64,000 nt of DNA, from positions 16,885-80,884 of the forward strand of contig LLCB01000263.1 in NCBI GenBank assembly GCA_001414345.1, in the 5' to 3' direction. The stretch comes from Hymenoscyphus infarciens (lineage: Eukaryota > Ascomycota > Leotiomycetes > Helotiales > Helotiaceae). This document shows positions 45,975 through 58,107 of this stretch, in pieces. Numbering within the stretch: the stretch's first letter is position 1; each line of letters begins with the position of its first letter. The notes under the pieces were generated by a model. It did no database searches, had not been told where the DNA came from, and was given only the letters and a program-made list of their open reading frames with translations. The translations under genes and the position numbers were made by a program.

Positions 45975-47709
45975 GTATTCTTTGGTTCCGATGTTTTGAT
46001 TTTGTGACTTTTGGTATTTATAGGAGAAGCAATCTTCCAATGAACTATGTAGAAACATTTTTGCCACTACTAGTTTCCACCTCCATTACCAATGCTTATT
46101 GTATCCAAAAAGAGTCTCACACATCATATATAGGACTTTTATCGAGAGAGGGAAATGAGTAACCCATGTCGATGTTTCCCAAGCGATAGCAGAGGAAGAT
46201 CTAGAAAGGAAGTTTGGGAGAAGTAGACGTATTACGAATAAGCGTGCTGAGAGAAAAATTTCTTGATTGGAAGCACTAGATGAGTCATGTGCCAACATCA
46301 ACTCTCATCTCCCAATAGAAACCATCATAAGTTACCGGAGTCCCCCTTCCTTTGGCTTCTGCTTTTTACCTTTAGGTTAGCATCTGTTCTTTGGACACCG
46401 GCTTTTAGGTCGAACTCACAATTATCGAACGATTGAAAAAAGGAGCCGGTTTATTTACCATTCATGTTTAACTCCCATCTGTATTTCAGTTCAAAAAGAC
46501 CGGTGAGAGGCCCGGCTCTCTCACAGAGATAGCTCACGATGTCCGTCATTTACTTCCTGAAAGCCACCCTACATGGATACATCTCAGCCGGAGAAGCACT
46601 ACCTTTCTCTATCTAATATGCACGATCATCCTCCACCGTTTTCTTTCCTTTTGAAGGATGCAACTTATCCCACTCATGGTATGCTGGACTAAGATCAAAT
46701 TCTGCAAGGACAATCAGTGTTTTAGGTTTCTCCGCCTAATCTGTTATCCTATCCTACCTCGACGATCCTTCTCCCTCCTACCTCTATTTTAAGGCTATCC
46801 CGCCTTCTCCTATCCTTAAATTCTAGCTTTCCTAGCTACTCCTATCCTATAGTACTTACTTGCCTTTCCTTACCAAATAGAGAGGCTAGTATAGGAAGAG
46901 TTAGGCTAGTTAATTTCACTTAAAGTCTAGAAAGCAGGTAGAAAAGAGGGTCTAGGTCCTAATTAGGACTCTTAGAAGGTTACCTTCCTAACCCTACTCT
47001 AGCCTAGCCTCCTTTTTTTACCTACCTAGCTACTTCTATCCTGTTTTTAGAACTTTCCTAGCCACTTCTATCCTAGTTAGAGTACCTAGTCTACTAAAAT
47101 TAGCCTAGCCTTGATTCTAATCTAGCCTAGCCTCTTCTATTCTTATCTAGGTAAGTAGCCTATTCTATTCTAAGTACTAGGCTAACTAAGGTAGAGAAAG
47201 CTAAAACACTAAGAACAATTACAAGTGTAATCTTAATCTCTAGAATTACTAAGCCATAGCCTATACGGTTTCTTCGGCCGTGCTACGCTTTAAAGAGAGA
47301 GAACTAGAGACATACCTTGTTATTATTAGTATTATTAATAGTATATTTTTTTAATATAAAAAGTAACTACGCGCTTATTTATAAATAAATAAACAACGTA
47401 TAGACTACCTCTCCTGAAATAATATGGTGTCCTTAGTAAGAAGCTAGCAGGGTACCTATGCTAGCGTTGGTTATAGAATAGTGTTTCCTGAAAAGAGTAA
47501 CTTTGAATTTGAAATCACATGATTACGCGTGTGATACGCAACACCCGACACCCTGTTCCGTGTCCTTTCAACGATTGAATCGACCTTTGTTTCACGGCAC
47601 ACATAGATGAATAACTTTTTAAGAACACTAGAGATGATGTAAACCCAATTCAATAAGTTTTGGATTGACAAATTTCTCGTACCTGAATAAGCCCCACAGC
47701 GGCTCAATC
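45975..47709. other. Intergenic with pyrimidine-rich low-complexity tract
   Basis: About 46740-47230 is dominated by CCTA/CTAG-like words on one strand (for example 'cctagctacttctatcct'). It looks like degenerate low-complexity or mutated repeat DNA. A hairpin GTGAGAG-gcccgg-CTCTCTCAC lies at about 46503-46524. No gene is seen. Confidence 0.5.
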
Positions 47710-48535
47710 AGCACCAAAACAAAAATATATACACTCTACCACAAACCCTCCCCAGCAACAACTCTCCGCGCCAAATACTCATCCATCAACCTCATCCAGG
47801 GCAACATGAACAACACAACTGCCATCTTCCGCGCCATCGATTCCGCTCACGACACTTTCTATTTCATGACAATAAGCGAAGGGAAAAAAATAAGTAAAGC
47901 AAGGGAAAGACCTTATTAGCGCAGCTGTATCAGCCGGTACAAAACTCACAATTATGAGCAGCATCGATCGAGGGCCAGGCGGTGAAGTTCGATGTGGGGT
48001 CGATATCTGGGATACCAAGCACGAGGTTGAAGCTTTTCTCCGTGCGCAAAGTGCTGTCACAAACACCATCATCCGACCAGCCGGGTTCCTAGAAATTTTC
48101 TCTGGAGATTTCATCAGTCCAGTCTACGTGAGCGTTTGGCGGGACTATGGTGCTAAAATGGCACTTGTTTGTACAAGGGATATCGGAAATACGGTCGCGA
48201 AAGTCATGGTTTCGTTGGAGAACTAGCGTAATGCCGAGTTCAGTATTGCGGAGGATGATATGACGTATGAACGGGCGACTGTTATTTTTGCAAAGTTGAC
48301 TGGGAGTAAAAAGTTGCCGGCTGCGAATAAGTAGCTTACTTCGGCTCTTGTGGCGATGATGAAGGATTTGAAGCAGATGGTGGTATTTTATAAGGGGAAG
48401 GGGACTGGGGCGACGGTGGATTCTGAATTGATGGATTGGAAGACAGAGTGCTTATATCAAGTCTTGAATTGCGACTGGGGGGGCAGGTTGTGGGAAATGA
48501 TTTTTCAGATGGGGTTCCTGTAGATGTTTTGGGGC
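47710..48535 (+). pseudogene. NmrA-like NAD(P)-binding protein, broken
   Basis: Readable pieces on the plus strand match the NmrA-like (atypical SDR) family: INLIQGNMNNTTAIFRAIDS (about 47785-47845), FYFMTIS, GKDLISAAVSAGTKLTIMSS (about 47905-47970), then IDRGP, TKHEVEAFLR, IIRPAGFLEIF and DIGNTVAKVM. The N-terminal Rossmann glycine motif is missing. A frameshift separates the pieces near 47890-47910, a stop follows SLEN at 48224, and another lies near 48332. After the stops, the expected tail (EDDMTYERATVIFAKLTG, with MMKDL further on) continues in frame, so these are true breaks. The gene is dead. NmrA-like proteins serve as redox-sensing regulators or reductases, and this one may once have belonged to the metabolite locus. 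Confidence 0.75.
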
Positions 48536-48642
48536 GTAGGAAGAACTTTGATGGGATCCAACCATTCCACTAATTAATTGCTTCTTTTTCGTCTTCTGTT
48601 GCTTACCCTGAATTATCTCAATTCATCCATGCTTCCTCGTCA

Positions 48643-49994
48643 TCAGATCTCATCCTCTTCATCGTCAAAATCCTCGCGGTCCTCATCTCCCATATCGTAC
48701 AAAATTCTCCCCCCTTCACCAGCACCACTTCCACCCCCATCCTTTTGCGCGTCAAAGTAAGGAAGTACAGCATTCTCCCGATCCCGTTTTTGTTTCTCCG
48801 TCAATCCTAAGTTGAAAGTCGTAGCCATGTCCTCTGGATCTTCTCCCTCGCCTGAAGCAGGCTCAGACACAATGGGAGTGGCGTAAAGGGGATGCTCATC
48901 TAACAAAACAACCTCCGGGACATTAGCTTTCGTGGCCGTTGAGGAGCTAGGAATAAGAACGAATTCCTCGATAATCCCTCTACCGGAACGACGTCGTAAT
49001 TCTGCGTGGATGACGACGCCATTTTCTGCATTGGAAGCCTTTAAGTTGTTTGTGAGAGAGATGAGGGCTCCTTCTGGGAGAGAAGAAAGTCCGAACGAGG
49101 GGGCTTGAAGACTCTTATCTCGAGCCCTCTTTTGAGCGAGGACTTGAGGGAGAGCGGAGAGGGCGAGAATGCTGGTCGAGACGTAGGTGAGGGTCGTCAG
49201 TGGATGTGGTGTGTAAAGTGTTGTGTTCTGGTTGGGAAGAGGGATATCTAGGTGGTAGGTTGCCAAAAGGGAGATCTGGGATGTTAAGAGGAGGGACGAG
49301 AGGAAATTTGAGATGTGAGGTGCGTGGAGAGTGCAGAGAGGGGTTAGCGTGTCGATTATGAGGAGTGATTCTAAGATGGTGTGTCAGTTGCAACCTTGAA
49401 GAAATTATATATTGGCGGGGGCAGGGTCAGGGGCTTACTTTGTGGTATAGTAGCTGAAGAAGGGGAAGGCGATTGCGGAATGTGAGAGAGAATCTCGCTT
49501 CTTAGTGCAACAAGAGCCTTTGATCGAGCTGTGATGAAGACATCTGCTTCAAAAGAGAGCTTTTTTCGGAGTGTGGCAAAAGATATGAATATGATTTTTG
49601 TCTTTGAAATCTAAGAGTATTGGTATTAGAAATTATCACACGAAAACCTCGAAGAAAAGATTGCACAGGAAGAGTCAGAGGAAGTCTGACACGTGACATG
49701 CGCAATAATTCTACCCATGAAGTTCAAACCATAGGAAGAATATGTGTAACCTTTGTAAAGCCATCGCGTTCTAGTCCGATAATAGAAGCAAACTAAGGGT
49801 AACAAAAACCTCAAAAAGAAATAACTCGCGCATACCTTTGCCCTTCTCACAAACTCCCTCACAACGCTCCCACTCCTCTGCTCCAAACTATCTAGCACCA
49901 ACGTAAAGGGACTTGCCCCATCTCTCAAATTAAGTAGCTTTTGAAAAAGAAGCGTATTATGCGTTCTACGCTGTTGTAATGGTGAAGGTGCCAT
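48643..49994 (-). CDS. ELP5: ELP5 (IKI1), Elongator complex subunit (352 aa)
   Basis: Subunit of the Elp456 sub-complex of Elongator, which modifies wobble uridine in tRNA. Exons: 49994-49836, 49610-49439 and 49370-48643. The N-terminus MAPSPLQQRRTHNTLLFQKL...LRDGASPFTLVLDSLEQ and the following SKTKIIFISFATLRK, then ADVFITAR and SLLIIDTLTPL, match the RecA-like fold of the family. The C-terminal signature is clear: FNLGLTEKQKRDRENAVLPY (about 306-325) and a final ILYDMGDEDREDFDDEEDEI. The first intron is long (225 nt). It is a housekeeping gene lying inside the otherwise metabolic region, between the PKS and the transcription factor. Confidence 0.85.
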
Positions 49995-50588
49995 TTTTCG
50001 TGGAGTTATGAAATGGATGATGGATTTTGAGTTCAGATTAAAACTACTCAAGTTCAACTCATCCGACTCTCGGCCCGACGCTCGCAATATCGGCCCGACT
50101 TATAACCGGGACCCGCCATAGAACAAATATGAGGATGTTTTGCCGAAACAAGCCGCAGATCTACCTTGAAAGCACATCCCAGTGTAGCTTGCTACCTATT
50201 GTATTAAACCCGGGGGCCCTCGCACGCAGTCGCTGGGAGTGAGAACTCAGGTTTTGCCAGTTTGACTTTCTTTTTCGATTTTCATTTTTATAGTTCTTTT
50301 GGAGGGGTGAGATTTGGATGTCTACGCCTTTTTTTGTTTTCGAGGTGGCGGAAGGAAGTGAAGTGGCCAATTTACTCTGGACAAACTAAAACCCAAGAAT
50401 CCAAGTCACTTTCTCTAAAGCCTTGCATTTCGCGGCGACGGCGAGGGACAATACCACTTAGTTTTAATCAAGCAAGTATCAGATTTAATTGTTTTGTATA
50501 GGTAGAATAAGTATTAGATTTACTTACTTCAAGTAAAGCTTTATTATCCTAATCAAAACTACCCGTTCAATATACCTAAGGTATATTG
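49995..50588. other. Intergenic
   Basis: Promoter side of ELP5 and 3' side of the acyltransferase pseudogene. A minus-strand open frame at 50161-50370 (lysine/serine rich) has no recognisable features. Confidence 0.4.
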
Positions 50589-52181
50589 CTATTGTCCAAC
50601 ACTCCAGCTCCAGAAACCACTTGAAGCCCAATCCACAGCAAACTTCAAGAACTCCTCATTCTTCACCATCCTCTCCATCGCCTTACTTTCCAAAGCAGCC
50701 ATAAACTCCAACCCACCACCTTCCACTCTCGGCAAAAGAGCAAACGTGCTATCTACCCTTTTATACAGTATACGAACTCCCTCCGGTTTCCCCAGAAATC
50801 CCCATCCTCTATCATGAACCATAATATCCGCCCCCTAAGTTACCGTAAGGTCAGGTCCCAAAAAATCATTGCTAGAAACCTTCAAGTCATGAGGATTAGG
50901 TCGAGAGCTGAAAATTCCGATAGTCAAGGGAATTCGTGATGACTCCTTGGAGGTGTTGACTGCGTATCGCCGCAGCTGCAAGTGGGAGCCCGGATTTGTA
51001 GGCTGTGAGAATTGTTAAAGAAAGACATTTCGTTATTCCGCCGACTGTCGCATTTCCAAAGTAAGTTAGAGGGAGTGGTGGACTTGTGCGACTGCGCATG
51101 TCGACGGCAAAACAGACACTGGGTGCTCTTTCGTCCTCAATAACATCGATAGTGGGATTTCTAGCTTTGTCATGTGGTGCCAGAAAGAAGGCTAAGACGG
51201 AATCGTAGGTTAGATAGGATTTTGCTGCTGCCTTCAGGTCTATAAGACGTTCTGGTGAGAAGTAGAATATCTTGGATATCATCGGTGGCATCTCACTTGT
51301 AGGTGGCGCCATGTAGGACGGTCAGTTAGAGGGGAAGGCTGTATGATATATTCCGGAAAGTCTGCTATATTTGCTGGCAGTCTTCGGCAGAGAGGGGTAC
51401 GATCATGCGAGATTGGGTCGTACTCGCAAAGGGATTTAGGAGTATCAACAACACTGGTATTTATTGCCCAGGTACCGAGAATAGAATCTAATCCAGTAGG
51501 ATCACAAGCGGAGTGATGGGCACCAACTTTAAGAAGGCCGCCTTCAATGAAGTTTGCTTGAGCAGCAAAAACAGGTTGAGAGGGTTGAATGACTTAGAGG
51601 GGAGATGCGAGGACCGCTGTAAGCTTAGAAAACGGAAAATCATTATCCTTGAGATCAGTATATGATGGCAGGATGTTGCTGAGACCAATCCGGTCAGTTT
51701 CTCATCGCTTGATAATTCGTTGTTAAGGAATCGGACCTGAACTCGACCCTACCAGCTCCTTCTGTAATTTGGATTCTGCTATTTTCTAGAGAAGATCCTT
51801 CTTCTGGTCTCTTTAGAAATTACCAGTGTGAAACTTCTACACAGCACGGTAAATTTAATCTCTAGGAAATGCTTACAGTGTCACCGGCGATCCATGGAAT
51901 AGAAGCAATTGTGTGAGCCAACCTCTCCCTTAGTTTCTCGTATCTGAACATATTAAAAATGAAAAAAATTCAGAATAGAGGAATGGTTTTCAAACTTACA
52001 AAACAGCATGATCTGCTCCTAGTGACAATAGAAAACAGAGAGTCCAGTTCATATCGAGTAGGGATATAATTAATTTCGCTGAAGGTTTGGACAAAATGTT
52101 ATACTCTTTAACATAAACAAATTCTTTTCGTGGCGTTCTATCAATCCCCGGGCCTTGAAAGCCGCCTTTGGTAGCAGTCAT
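50589..52181 (-). pseudogene. BAHD/trichothecene-type acyltransferase, broken
   Basis: The pieces follow the order of a fungal acyl-CoA acyltransferase (transferase family). RYEKLRERLAHTIASIPW lies at about 51950-51897, ILPSYTDLKDNDFPFSKLT at about 51680, and the catalytic HHSACD motif (HH...D) at about 51514. After these come NIADFPEYIIQPSPLT, KIFYFSPERLIDLKAAAKSY, DMRSRTSPPLPLTYFGNA (the structural DFG-like region) and WGFLGKPEGVRI near the end. It is broken by an in-frame stop after LASPL (about 51588), a frameshift near 51312, another near 50920 and a stop in place of tryptophan near 50835. The N-terminal boundary is uncertain; an ATG at 52181 opens a frame that may be its first exon. Such enzymes esterify cluster products, so loss would remove an acylation step. 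Confidence 0.72.
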
Positions 52182-52593
52182 GGCTGCACCGTCGAAGCCT
52201 GACAATAATTGATAAGTGTGGGTTTGAAATCGTAACTGAGTAGGCTTCCAGTTTCCCGTACGATAGCTTGAAGGAAACCGATCAAAAAGACCAGCTTTGA
52301 GACAATGAGTAAGCTGTGTTTATATAAGGTTGGTTGAGGTGGGGAGACCCGGCAATGTTGCGGAAGAATAATTAGGAGAGACGAAAATTTGAAAAAGCAA
52401 TGGCTCTCAGTTGGCCATCGGAGCATCAATAGTGTCTGGACCCAGTAATTATCAAACATATACATAAAGATGAATTATTGAGCATTCCCGGTGGATTGTG
52501 TCAGGTGGGGTATCTCGCGTTGATTGGCTGTCTCGATTATTGCCTAATTCGGTCAGTAATGCTCAAGGTAGTCCTTACTGTTATCCAGTTTGC

Positions 52594-54571
52594 TCATGAG
52601 TTTGAAAGATTTGAAGGGTTCCGTTCCCCGCAAAAGAGCCACATCAAATTTTCAAACGCAATCGAATGTGAAAGCCTCTGGACCTCCCAAAAGCGTTTGA
52701 CTTTGAGCTTCACAAAGACTCTGCTCTGCACCTGTGGCACGTCATACTCAGCAATCCACCTTAATTGCGCCCGCATCATTGTTGTTGAGATTCCACGATC
52801 GAAGGCACACTACAAGAAATTTAGAGGGGCCATATGAGGGGAAATCTGCTGGTATGTTTTGAATTGTCGACGTAGCTCACCGAGTTTTGTGGCCAAATTG
52901 ACTGATCGTCCTTTGAATTTGTATCCGCCAAAGGTCTTCTTAAGCTCGATATTTCATACCCCAAAAGAAATGGTATACTGGCACATATGTCATTGGCCAA
53001 TTCCTTGCCGAGTTTTTCAAAGTGAGTGTTGCCAGGGGGTGTTTTGTCACTTGGCGAGCAAGGCCAAGACGATGCTCGAGTGAGAATTGACTGAAGACTA
53101 AATCGTGATATGCGGTATAGATTCCACACGCGGGCCACATAAAAGTCCGAGTACGTGTGGATTTCATTCGGAGCGTAGTTCGGGGTTGAGGGCTCTGGGC
53201 TCTTGGTGGAGTTGAGGTTGATAACCACAGAATACGACCACCCAGAAGGTACCTTACGGGCCCACTCAGCCAGCTCCTGATCCAATTCTTTGACAGCCAA
53301 AGTAAGGTCCAGAATCTGATTTTCTGTAGTGGCTTCTATGCTTGAACTGGGCCGAGAAAGAATGTCGTTCGCTAGACACTGAAACTGTGGCACTTTGATT
53401 GTCTTTGAAATAAGTTTATCTTCAGTATTTTCGAATGAATGAACTGATTCCTTCAGTTCATGAAAAATTGGATCCGCGGGTTGAGAAAGTTCAGCATGAC
53501 TGTGCACCTGCGATTTTGGGGTCAGAAATTTGGCTAATATATTCAATCAGAGGGTTCGTTCTCACAGCATACCTCCGAACAAAGAGAAACATGTTGCATT
53601 GCAAGGTTGTAAACAGCCGTGCTCTCCCGTGAGCTTTGAGAATTGCCACCGCCCCATCTACGTGGGAGCCCCATGCCGAGAGCTCTTTCAAGTTGAACAT
53701 TATAGTCTGGAAATACGTCAGAAATTAACCAGAAGACTGATATACCAGACAATGGATGGTGGGCTGACCTCTTGGCCAGAAAGAAGAAGCACCGCATAAA
53801 GTGTATCGTCGCTTTTCACTTCGACTGGATGTTGGATGGCAGCTTTCAATGCCGCGATGGCTTTCACATAGCGTTTTCTAGAAACTTTTATAGCGCTAGC
53901 ATCATTGTTCATAGACTTCGCCCACTGTGGTATCGATTAGTTAGCTTTTGCTCAACTACATATGGAGAAGAGACGTACCACTGCGTATGATATGACCTGG
54001 GTGGCCAAATCTAATACAGAGTCCTGTTGACTTTGTGGATATAATGCAGGAAGCCGCAGGTGAAGATACCGGGGACGATCAGACTCGGGAACAGTAGTCA
54101 AAATAGACTCATAATAGTAGAGTATCTTCTGATCGTCTTGCAAAAAGGGGGGAGATCGACGATTCAGCAAGTCATTTGAAGAATACCACCCCTGAATAGA
54201 ACCCTCCAAATTTCGATGGCTTACCGAACTTGCGACTGGATTGCCAGTCTCGGCGCGAAAGGGGAGAGCTGCTTCATCTCGGTAGCCATTACATACCTTC
54301 TTCAATCTCACACAGCGTGAGCAGTTTGGGCGCTTTTCGTCACACTAGAACTCCGTCAACAGCCCATCTTATGCCGAGATCGGATGGGACGGTAAGCAAA
54401 CCTTTACATGCCCCTTTCTACACCAAAAAATTAGCCAATGGATATTACATTGGTTGGAGGTCAGATTACCTGCATGTCTGGCATCCCCTGCTTGGTTCAT
54501 TCGGCTTTGTGCTTAGCGCAATGCAGTCTGAAAGTCAATCTGTAGTGTCTATTTACGCTTCCTCTTTCCAT
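52594..54571 (-). CDS. Zn2Cys6 transcription factor with fungal TF domain (523 aa)
   Basis: Likely pathway regulator. Exons: 54571-54557, 54504-54470, 54417-54402, 54344-53979, 53924-53769, 53706-53566, 53507-52881 and 52809-52594. The zinc cluster is spread over three exons: GCQTCR, then KGHVK on a 16-nt exon, then CDEKRPNCSRCVRLKKVC. Joined, it has the six cysteines with normal spacing. The body matches the fungal-specific TF domain 2 type: YYYESILTTVP, VSRKRYVKAIAALKAAI, RARLFTTLQCNMFLFVRRYA, SDFYVARVWNLYRISRFSLQ and a C-terminal RAQLRWIAEYDVPQ. A stop after WPL at 52821 lies inside the last intron (52810-52880) and is not the end. The short N-terminus before the zinc cluster (MERGSPNEPSR) relies on two small exons. 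Confidence 0.85.
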
Positions 54572-55386
54572 TAATGATAAAGTTGATGAGATTTGAGTTG
54601 TAGGTAGAGGTGTAGGTAAGAAGTTGGTGTTACGTACAGGCGGGAGGTTCGGGTCGAAGATTAGGACGGGACCGGGAGGTTTCAATTCTAGGGCTCGTCA
54701 CGTGATGAGCCAAGATCTTTGTTTCCAGGTTCAATGTCTGTTCAAGTTCTTCGCAAACATCTTATCAACAATTAATTTCAATCTAATGTTTAAATCCCAT
54801 TATCCTCGTTACTTTGTCCAACTACTATTATACCACCTCCCACCGGCTCTATGAGCCAAGTGATGCTTAGGTTGGTTCAGTTCAAGTGTTACGAGCGCAG
54901 TTTGTAGAACCTCCCAAGATTGTGCAACCAGTCTCGGAGCAGAAAACGAACACCATCCTCGTTACTGGCTGAATCCTAAGTTTTAGAAACGTCAGCACCG
55001 TCATTCGGGACTATTTCAGGTGAGATTCTTGCTTATTGTAGGACTCGCCGAGTAAGGATTGAAGTTGCACAGCCTCGTATACAGCAACAAGTCACGACAG
55101 GCTCCAATACTCAAGTTGAAATCATTGGATACAAGGAAGCAAGGAAGCTGCAGCAAAAAGTCCTTCTGCAAACCAGCTGAGCTAGAAACCCAATTTGGCT
55201 CATTGCCAAACCCGGATCCCTGGGAACCACAAGGCAACGATATACCCCAGGCATAGCATCCTTTCTTAGCCTCCCTCGTTTTCTCAGAAGTCGCATTCCT
55301 CTTCCTTTGCGGATTTTGTTCGTCCATTGAATTGTATTCTCAATCTCCTTTTTAACTTTGGTCCTGCAACCCTGTTTTTCGCTAAA
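54572..55386. other. Intergenic between divergent genes
   Basis: Upstream regions of the transcription factor (minus) and the membrane protein (plus). Open frames on both strands at about 55016-55410 are mirror images without motifs. A small upstream exon of the next gene could be hidden here. Confidence 0.4.
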
Positions 55387-56215
55387 ATGGAAACCACAGG
55401 TGGCGAACATGGAGTGACTTGGCTCTACCCACCTCCTGGAAAAATCCTCAACTACCTCGATACAATAAACATCACATACACTTCTCCGTTTGCTACTCCG
55501 TTACTCTATACCTGGTGCCGCAATGCCTCAATGCCACAAGACGATGCCATTTCAGGTGAGTCTATTCCTTCTTTGCACATCTCTCCAGCCACTAATCCCA
55601 TACCCAGAGAGAAGAGACAGGGTTCCTACAAACGGGACATTCTCAATCTTATTAGATTATAAAGATGTTTCCTCATGTTATTGGCAACTCCGCCCAAACA
55701 TTACAAGAGGAAACGGCGCCCAAAGCCAGGCTGTCGTTCTCCTTCCCACTCAACGTTCGCCAGCGCCATCAATATGGGGGTTGGAATCAGAACCGTCTGA
55801 GCCTTCTTCCACTCCGCCAGCTACCCCATCATCAACCCCAATGCCAAATACAGAGAGCGGTCTCTCGACAGGAGCGAAAGCTGGTATTGGAATCGGTGCT
55901 GGGGTTTTTGGACTTGCTCTCATCGCATTCATAATCTGGTTTGTTTCCCGAAGAAGACGACAAAAAAGCGCCACAGACCCTCACAGCATGAAGGGAGAAT
56001 TTCGAAGGAAACTCGGATCGTCCTCGTCCGCACCTGCTTATGATCCCAGCATTGCGAAGCCAACAGTGGGAGTATTTCCGGGACAGGAAAACAACAATCG
56101 AATATCAGAACTGGGTGCCGCAGAGCCTGAAACGATGGAGCTGGACTCGCGGAGCGTAGTCCCTGAGCTTGGGTTGGGGAACCCAGGAAATCAAGCTCCC
56201 CAGAACCGACATTGA
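55387..56215 (+). CDS. Single-pass membrane protein, extracellular domain plus cytoplasmic tail (258 aa)
   Basis: Exons 55387-55555 and 55608-56215 with a 52-nt GT-AG intron. The N-terminal ~110 residues (GVTWLYPPPG...NYLDTINITYTSPF...LYTWCRN, then SCYWQLRPNI) look like a small cysteine- and tyrosine-containing ectodomain with N-glycosylation sites (NIT, NAS). A serine/threonine/proline stalk follows, then one membrane helix (AGIGIGAGVFGLALIAFIIWFVS) with a basic stop-transfer RRRR, and an ~85-residue cytoplasmic tail. The layout resembles WSC/Mid2-like wall sensors, but the WSC cysteine pattern is absent, and I do not recognise the family. No signal peptide follows the ATG; the frame stays open upstream (hydrophobic ILNLLFNFGPATLFFA) without an ATG, so an upstream exon may supply one. 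Confidence 0.7.
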
Positions 56216-58107
56216 AGTGTACATGTCCTTCAAAAATGGTATCGATGATGGGTCTACAGCAGCAATAAAACCCACAACCTCCATTACGAAAACCTTACAA
56301 TTCCCTCCCTTCCGAACCACCACAATATTCCGCCGCCAGTCCTTTACTGGTAGCTGGCGCAACAGTCGCTCGTAGTTGCAGGTCAACTGGCTCCAGTATC
56401 GATCGCCTTTGTACTCGTTCGTCTCCGAAAGAAACCCGTTCGTCTCCGAAAGAAACCCGTTCGCCCAGCAACAATATCCGTAGCAGCAACCGAGCAGCTC
56501 TCCTCAAATTGAGCGAAGTGAGTTTCGCTACCGTTGAGATGGTTGAATTGTGGGGAGATGCGAGATATAGAACCCAACAGAACAAGCAAGACTTTTCCAA
56601 GCCTGAAGGTGGGAATCTGGGGCACGGAGAAGGAAAGGGCCATGGTGGACCCAGGGAAGTTCCTGCTGATGTTGATGGAGGCCGTTGCATTTGTAAATGC
56701 AAGATTGTAGGTGAGGGCATTTGTCGAATTCTCTTCGCGAAACAGTAGCAATATCAAAAATATGCAACAAAAATAGGAAAAAGGAGTAATTACCTCTCTT
56801 GAATTTTGCTAGTTTCACTCTCACCATACCATGATTTCTTCCCTCTCTTCTCTACCTATCTGCTGGACTTTCAATTCGCATATAGACAAGAACTTATCCA
56901 CCAACTCCCATTCTCCCAGAATTCCCCGGCAAATAAAAGCACTCACCCAAAGTTACGCTCAAATAAAACATTCAACCCCTTTTCCTTCAGAAATCGGTAT
57001 GCCAAATTCCATTCCCTCAAACCATTCAGACAGAAGAATCAGGTATCAAAACTCAACCTTTAGTTTATCCAATTATCAATTTCGCAAAATAACATTCAAC
57101 TTCTTTTCCTCTACTATCTGGAAAAATCAAATTAATGAAACAACCATACTTCCCTCCACCGAACTTCGCGTAACAAAATCCGTTGAAACAAATTCTCCTA
57201 GCCCACCAGAACAACTGAAATCGAACCCTTCAAACAATTATCAGAATATGTTTTGTTTTGCAGCTATTCCCAGGTAACCTACGAATAACCCCAACCTACA
57301 TTATCTCAACTGTTCTCAAGTACCTCACCAAAAGCTTTATTCTAATTATTGATTCTTATTCTTATTCACGACAATTAATAAGTAACTCCCCGCTAGTGCA
57401 ACCTCCCATTACTCGTTATATTTAGCATTTTCTCATGGTAATTCCTAGCTAACCTATAAATAGCCTCAACTATTCCCGTGTAACTTATCTGTATTTCCCC
57501 CAGCCAACAGCCCCTCCCTCACAACCCATCACCTCAAAACAGAGAACGGTGCTACCTTGTCACTTCCTACCCAAAAAGGTTTCAGAGAATTCAGAATCCA
57601 AGTTCCACATTCTATCGAACCCCCCCTCAAATCATCTCGCACAACCAAGTCCCCCCTTTACCCCCGAGTGCTGAAAGCAGATAATTCAGCGAGCTTAATT
57701 TCTTCATAGAATTATTCCAAAAATTCACGATGCCAAAAGCAATCATAGGGGCGGGCGGCTTCATCGTTCAAAAAAGCCAATACACCTCACCCCTCTATCT
57801 CAAGCCCCGTCAAGCCCCATAATCATTGTCAAATCAGGATCCAGCTCCCACCTTGAAATGGTTGCCTCCCCGCACAATCACATCGGATCAATTCCATGCC
57901 GCATATTTCGAGGAGGGGAACCTTGTTCCTTTCCCATTATCAGGAAATAAGTTCCCAAAAGAGACTCGTGGCTTGCATCAAGAGATATGGTTGGCCAGCT
58001 TCATCGCAGCTGGCTTGCATCTCCCAAGACTGAATAAAAGCAGCAGGCAGTACCCTCAAACAACCCTCATTTTTCATGGTAGGCATTCTCATATATACAA
58101 AAACCCC
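56216..58107. other. Intergenic, possible unrecognised gene
   Basis: Minus-strand frames at 56827-56295 include a threonine/asparagine-rich stretch (LAFTNATASINISRNFPG), but splice sites and start are not convincing. 56830-57700 is C/A-rich on the plus strand, with short open frames and no motifs. A plus-strand frame over 57826-58671 overlaps glucosidase I antisense and is a shadow. Confidence 0.35.
56416..56463. repeat. 21-bp tandem repeat
   Basis: The unit CGTTCGTCTCCGAAAGAAACC occurs twice exactly (56416-56436 and 56437-56457) plus six bases of a third. Being a multiple of three, it keeps frame in whichever ORF might use it. Confidence 0.8.

Noticed and set aside
52821..52880. Stop after ...FPLIWPL taken as a truncation of the transcription factor
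   Set aside because: A good donor (GTGAGC at 52880) and acceptor (TAG at 52810) remove this stretch in frame and connect to the conserved C-terminal segment CAFDRGISTTMMRAQLRWIA, so the gene looks intact.
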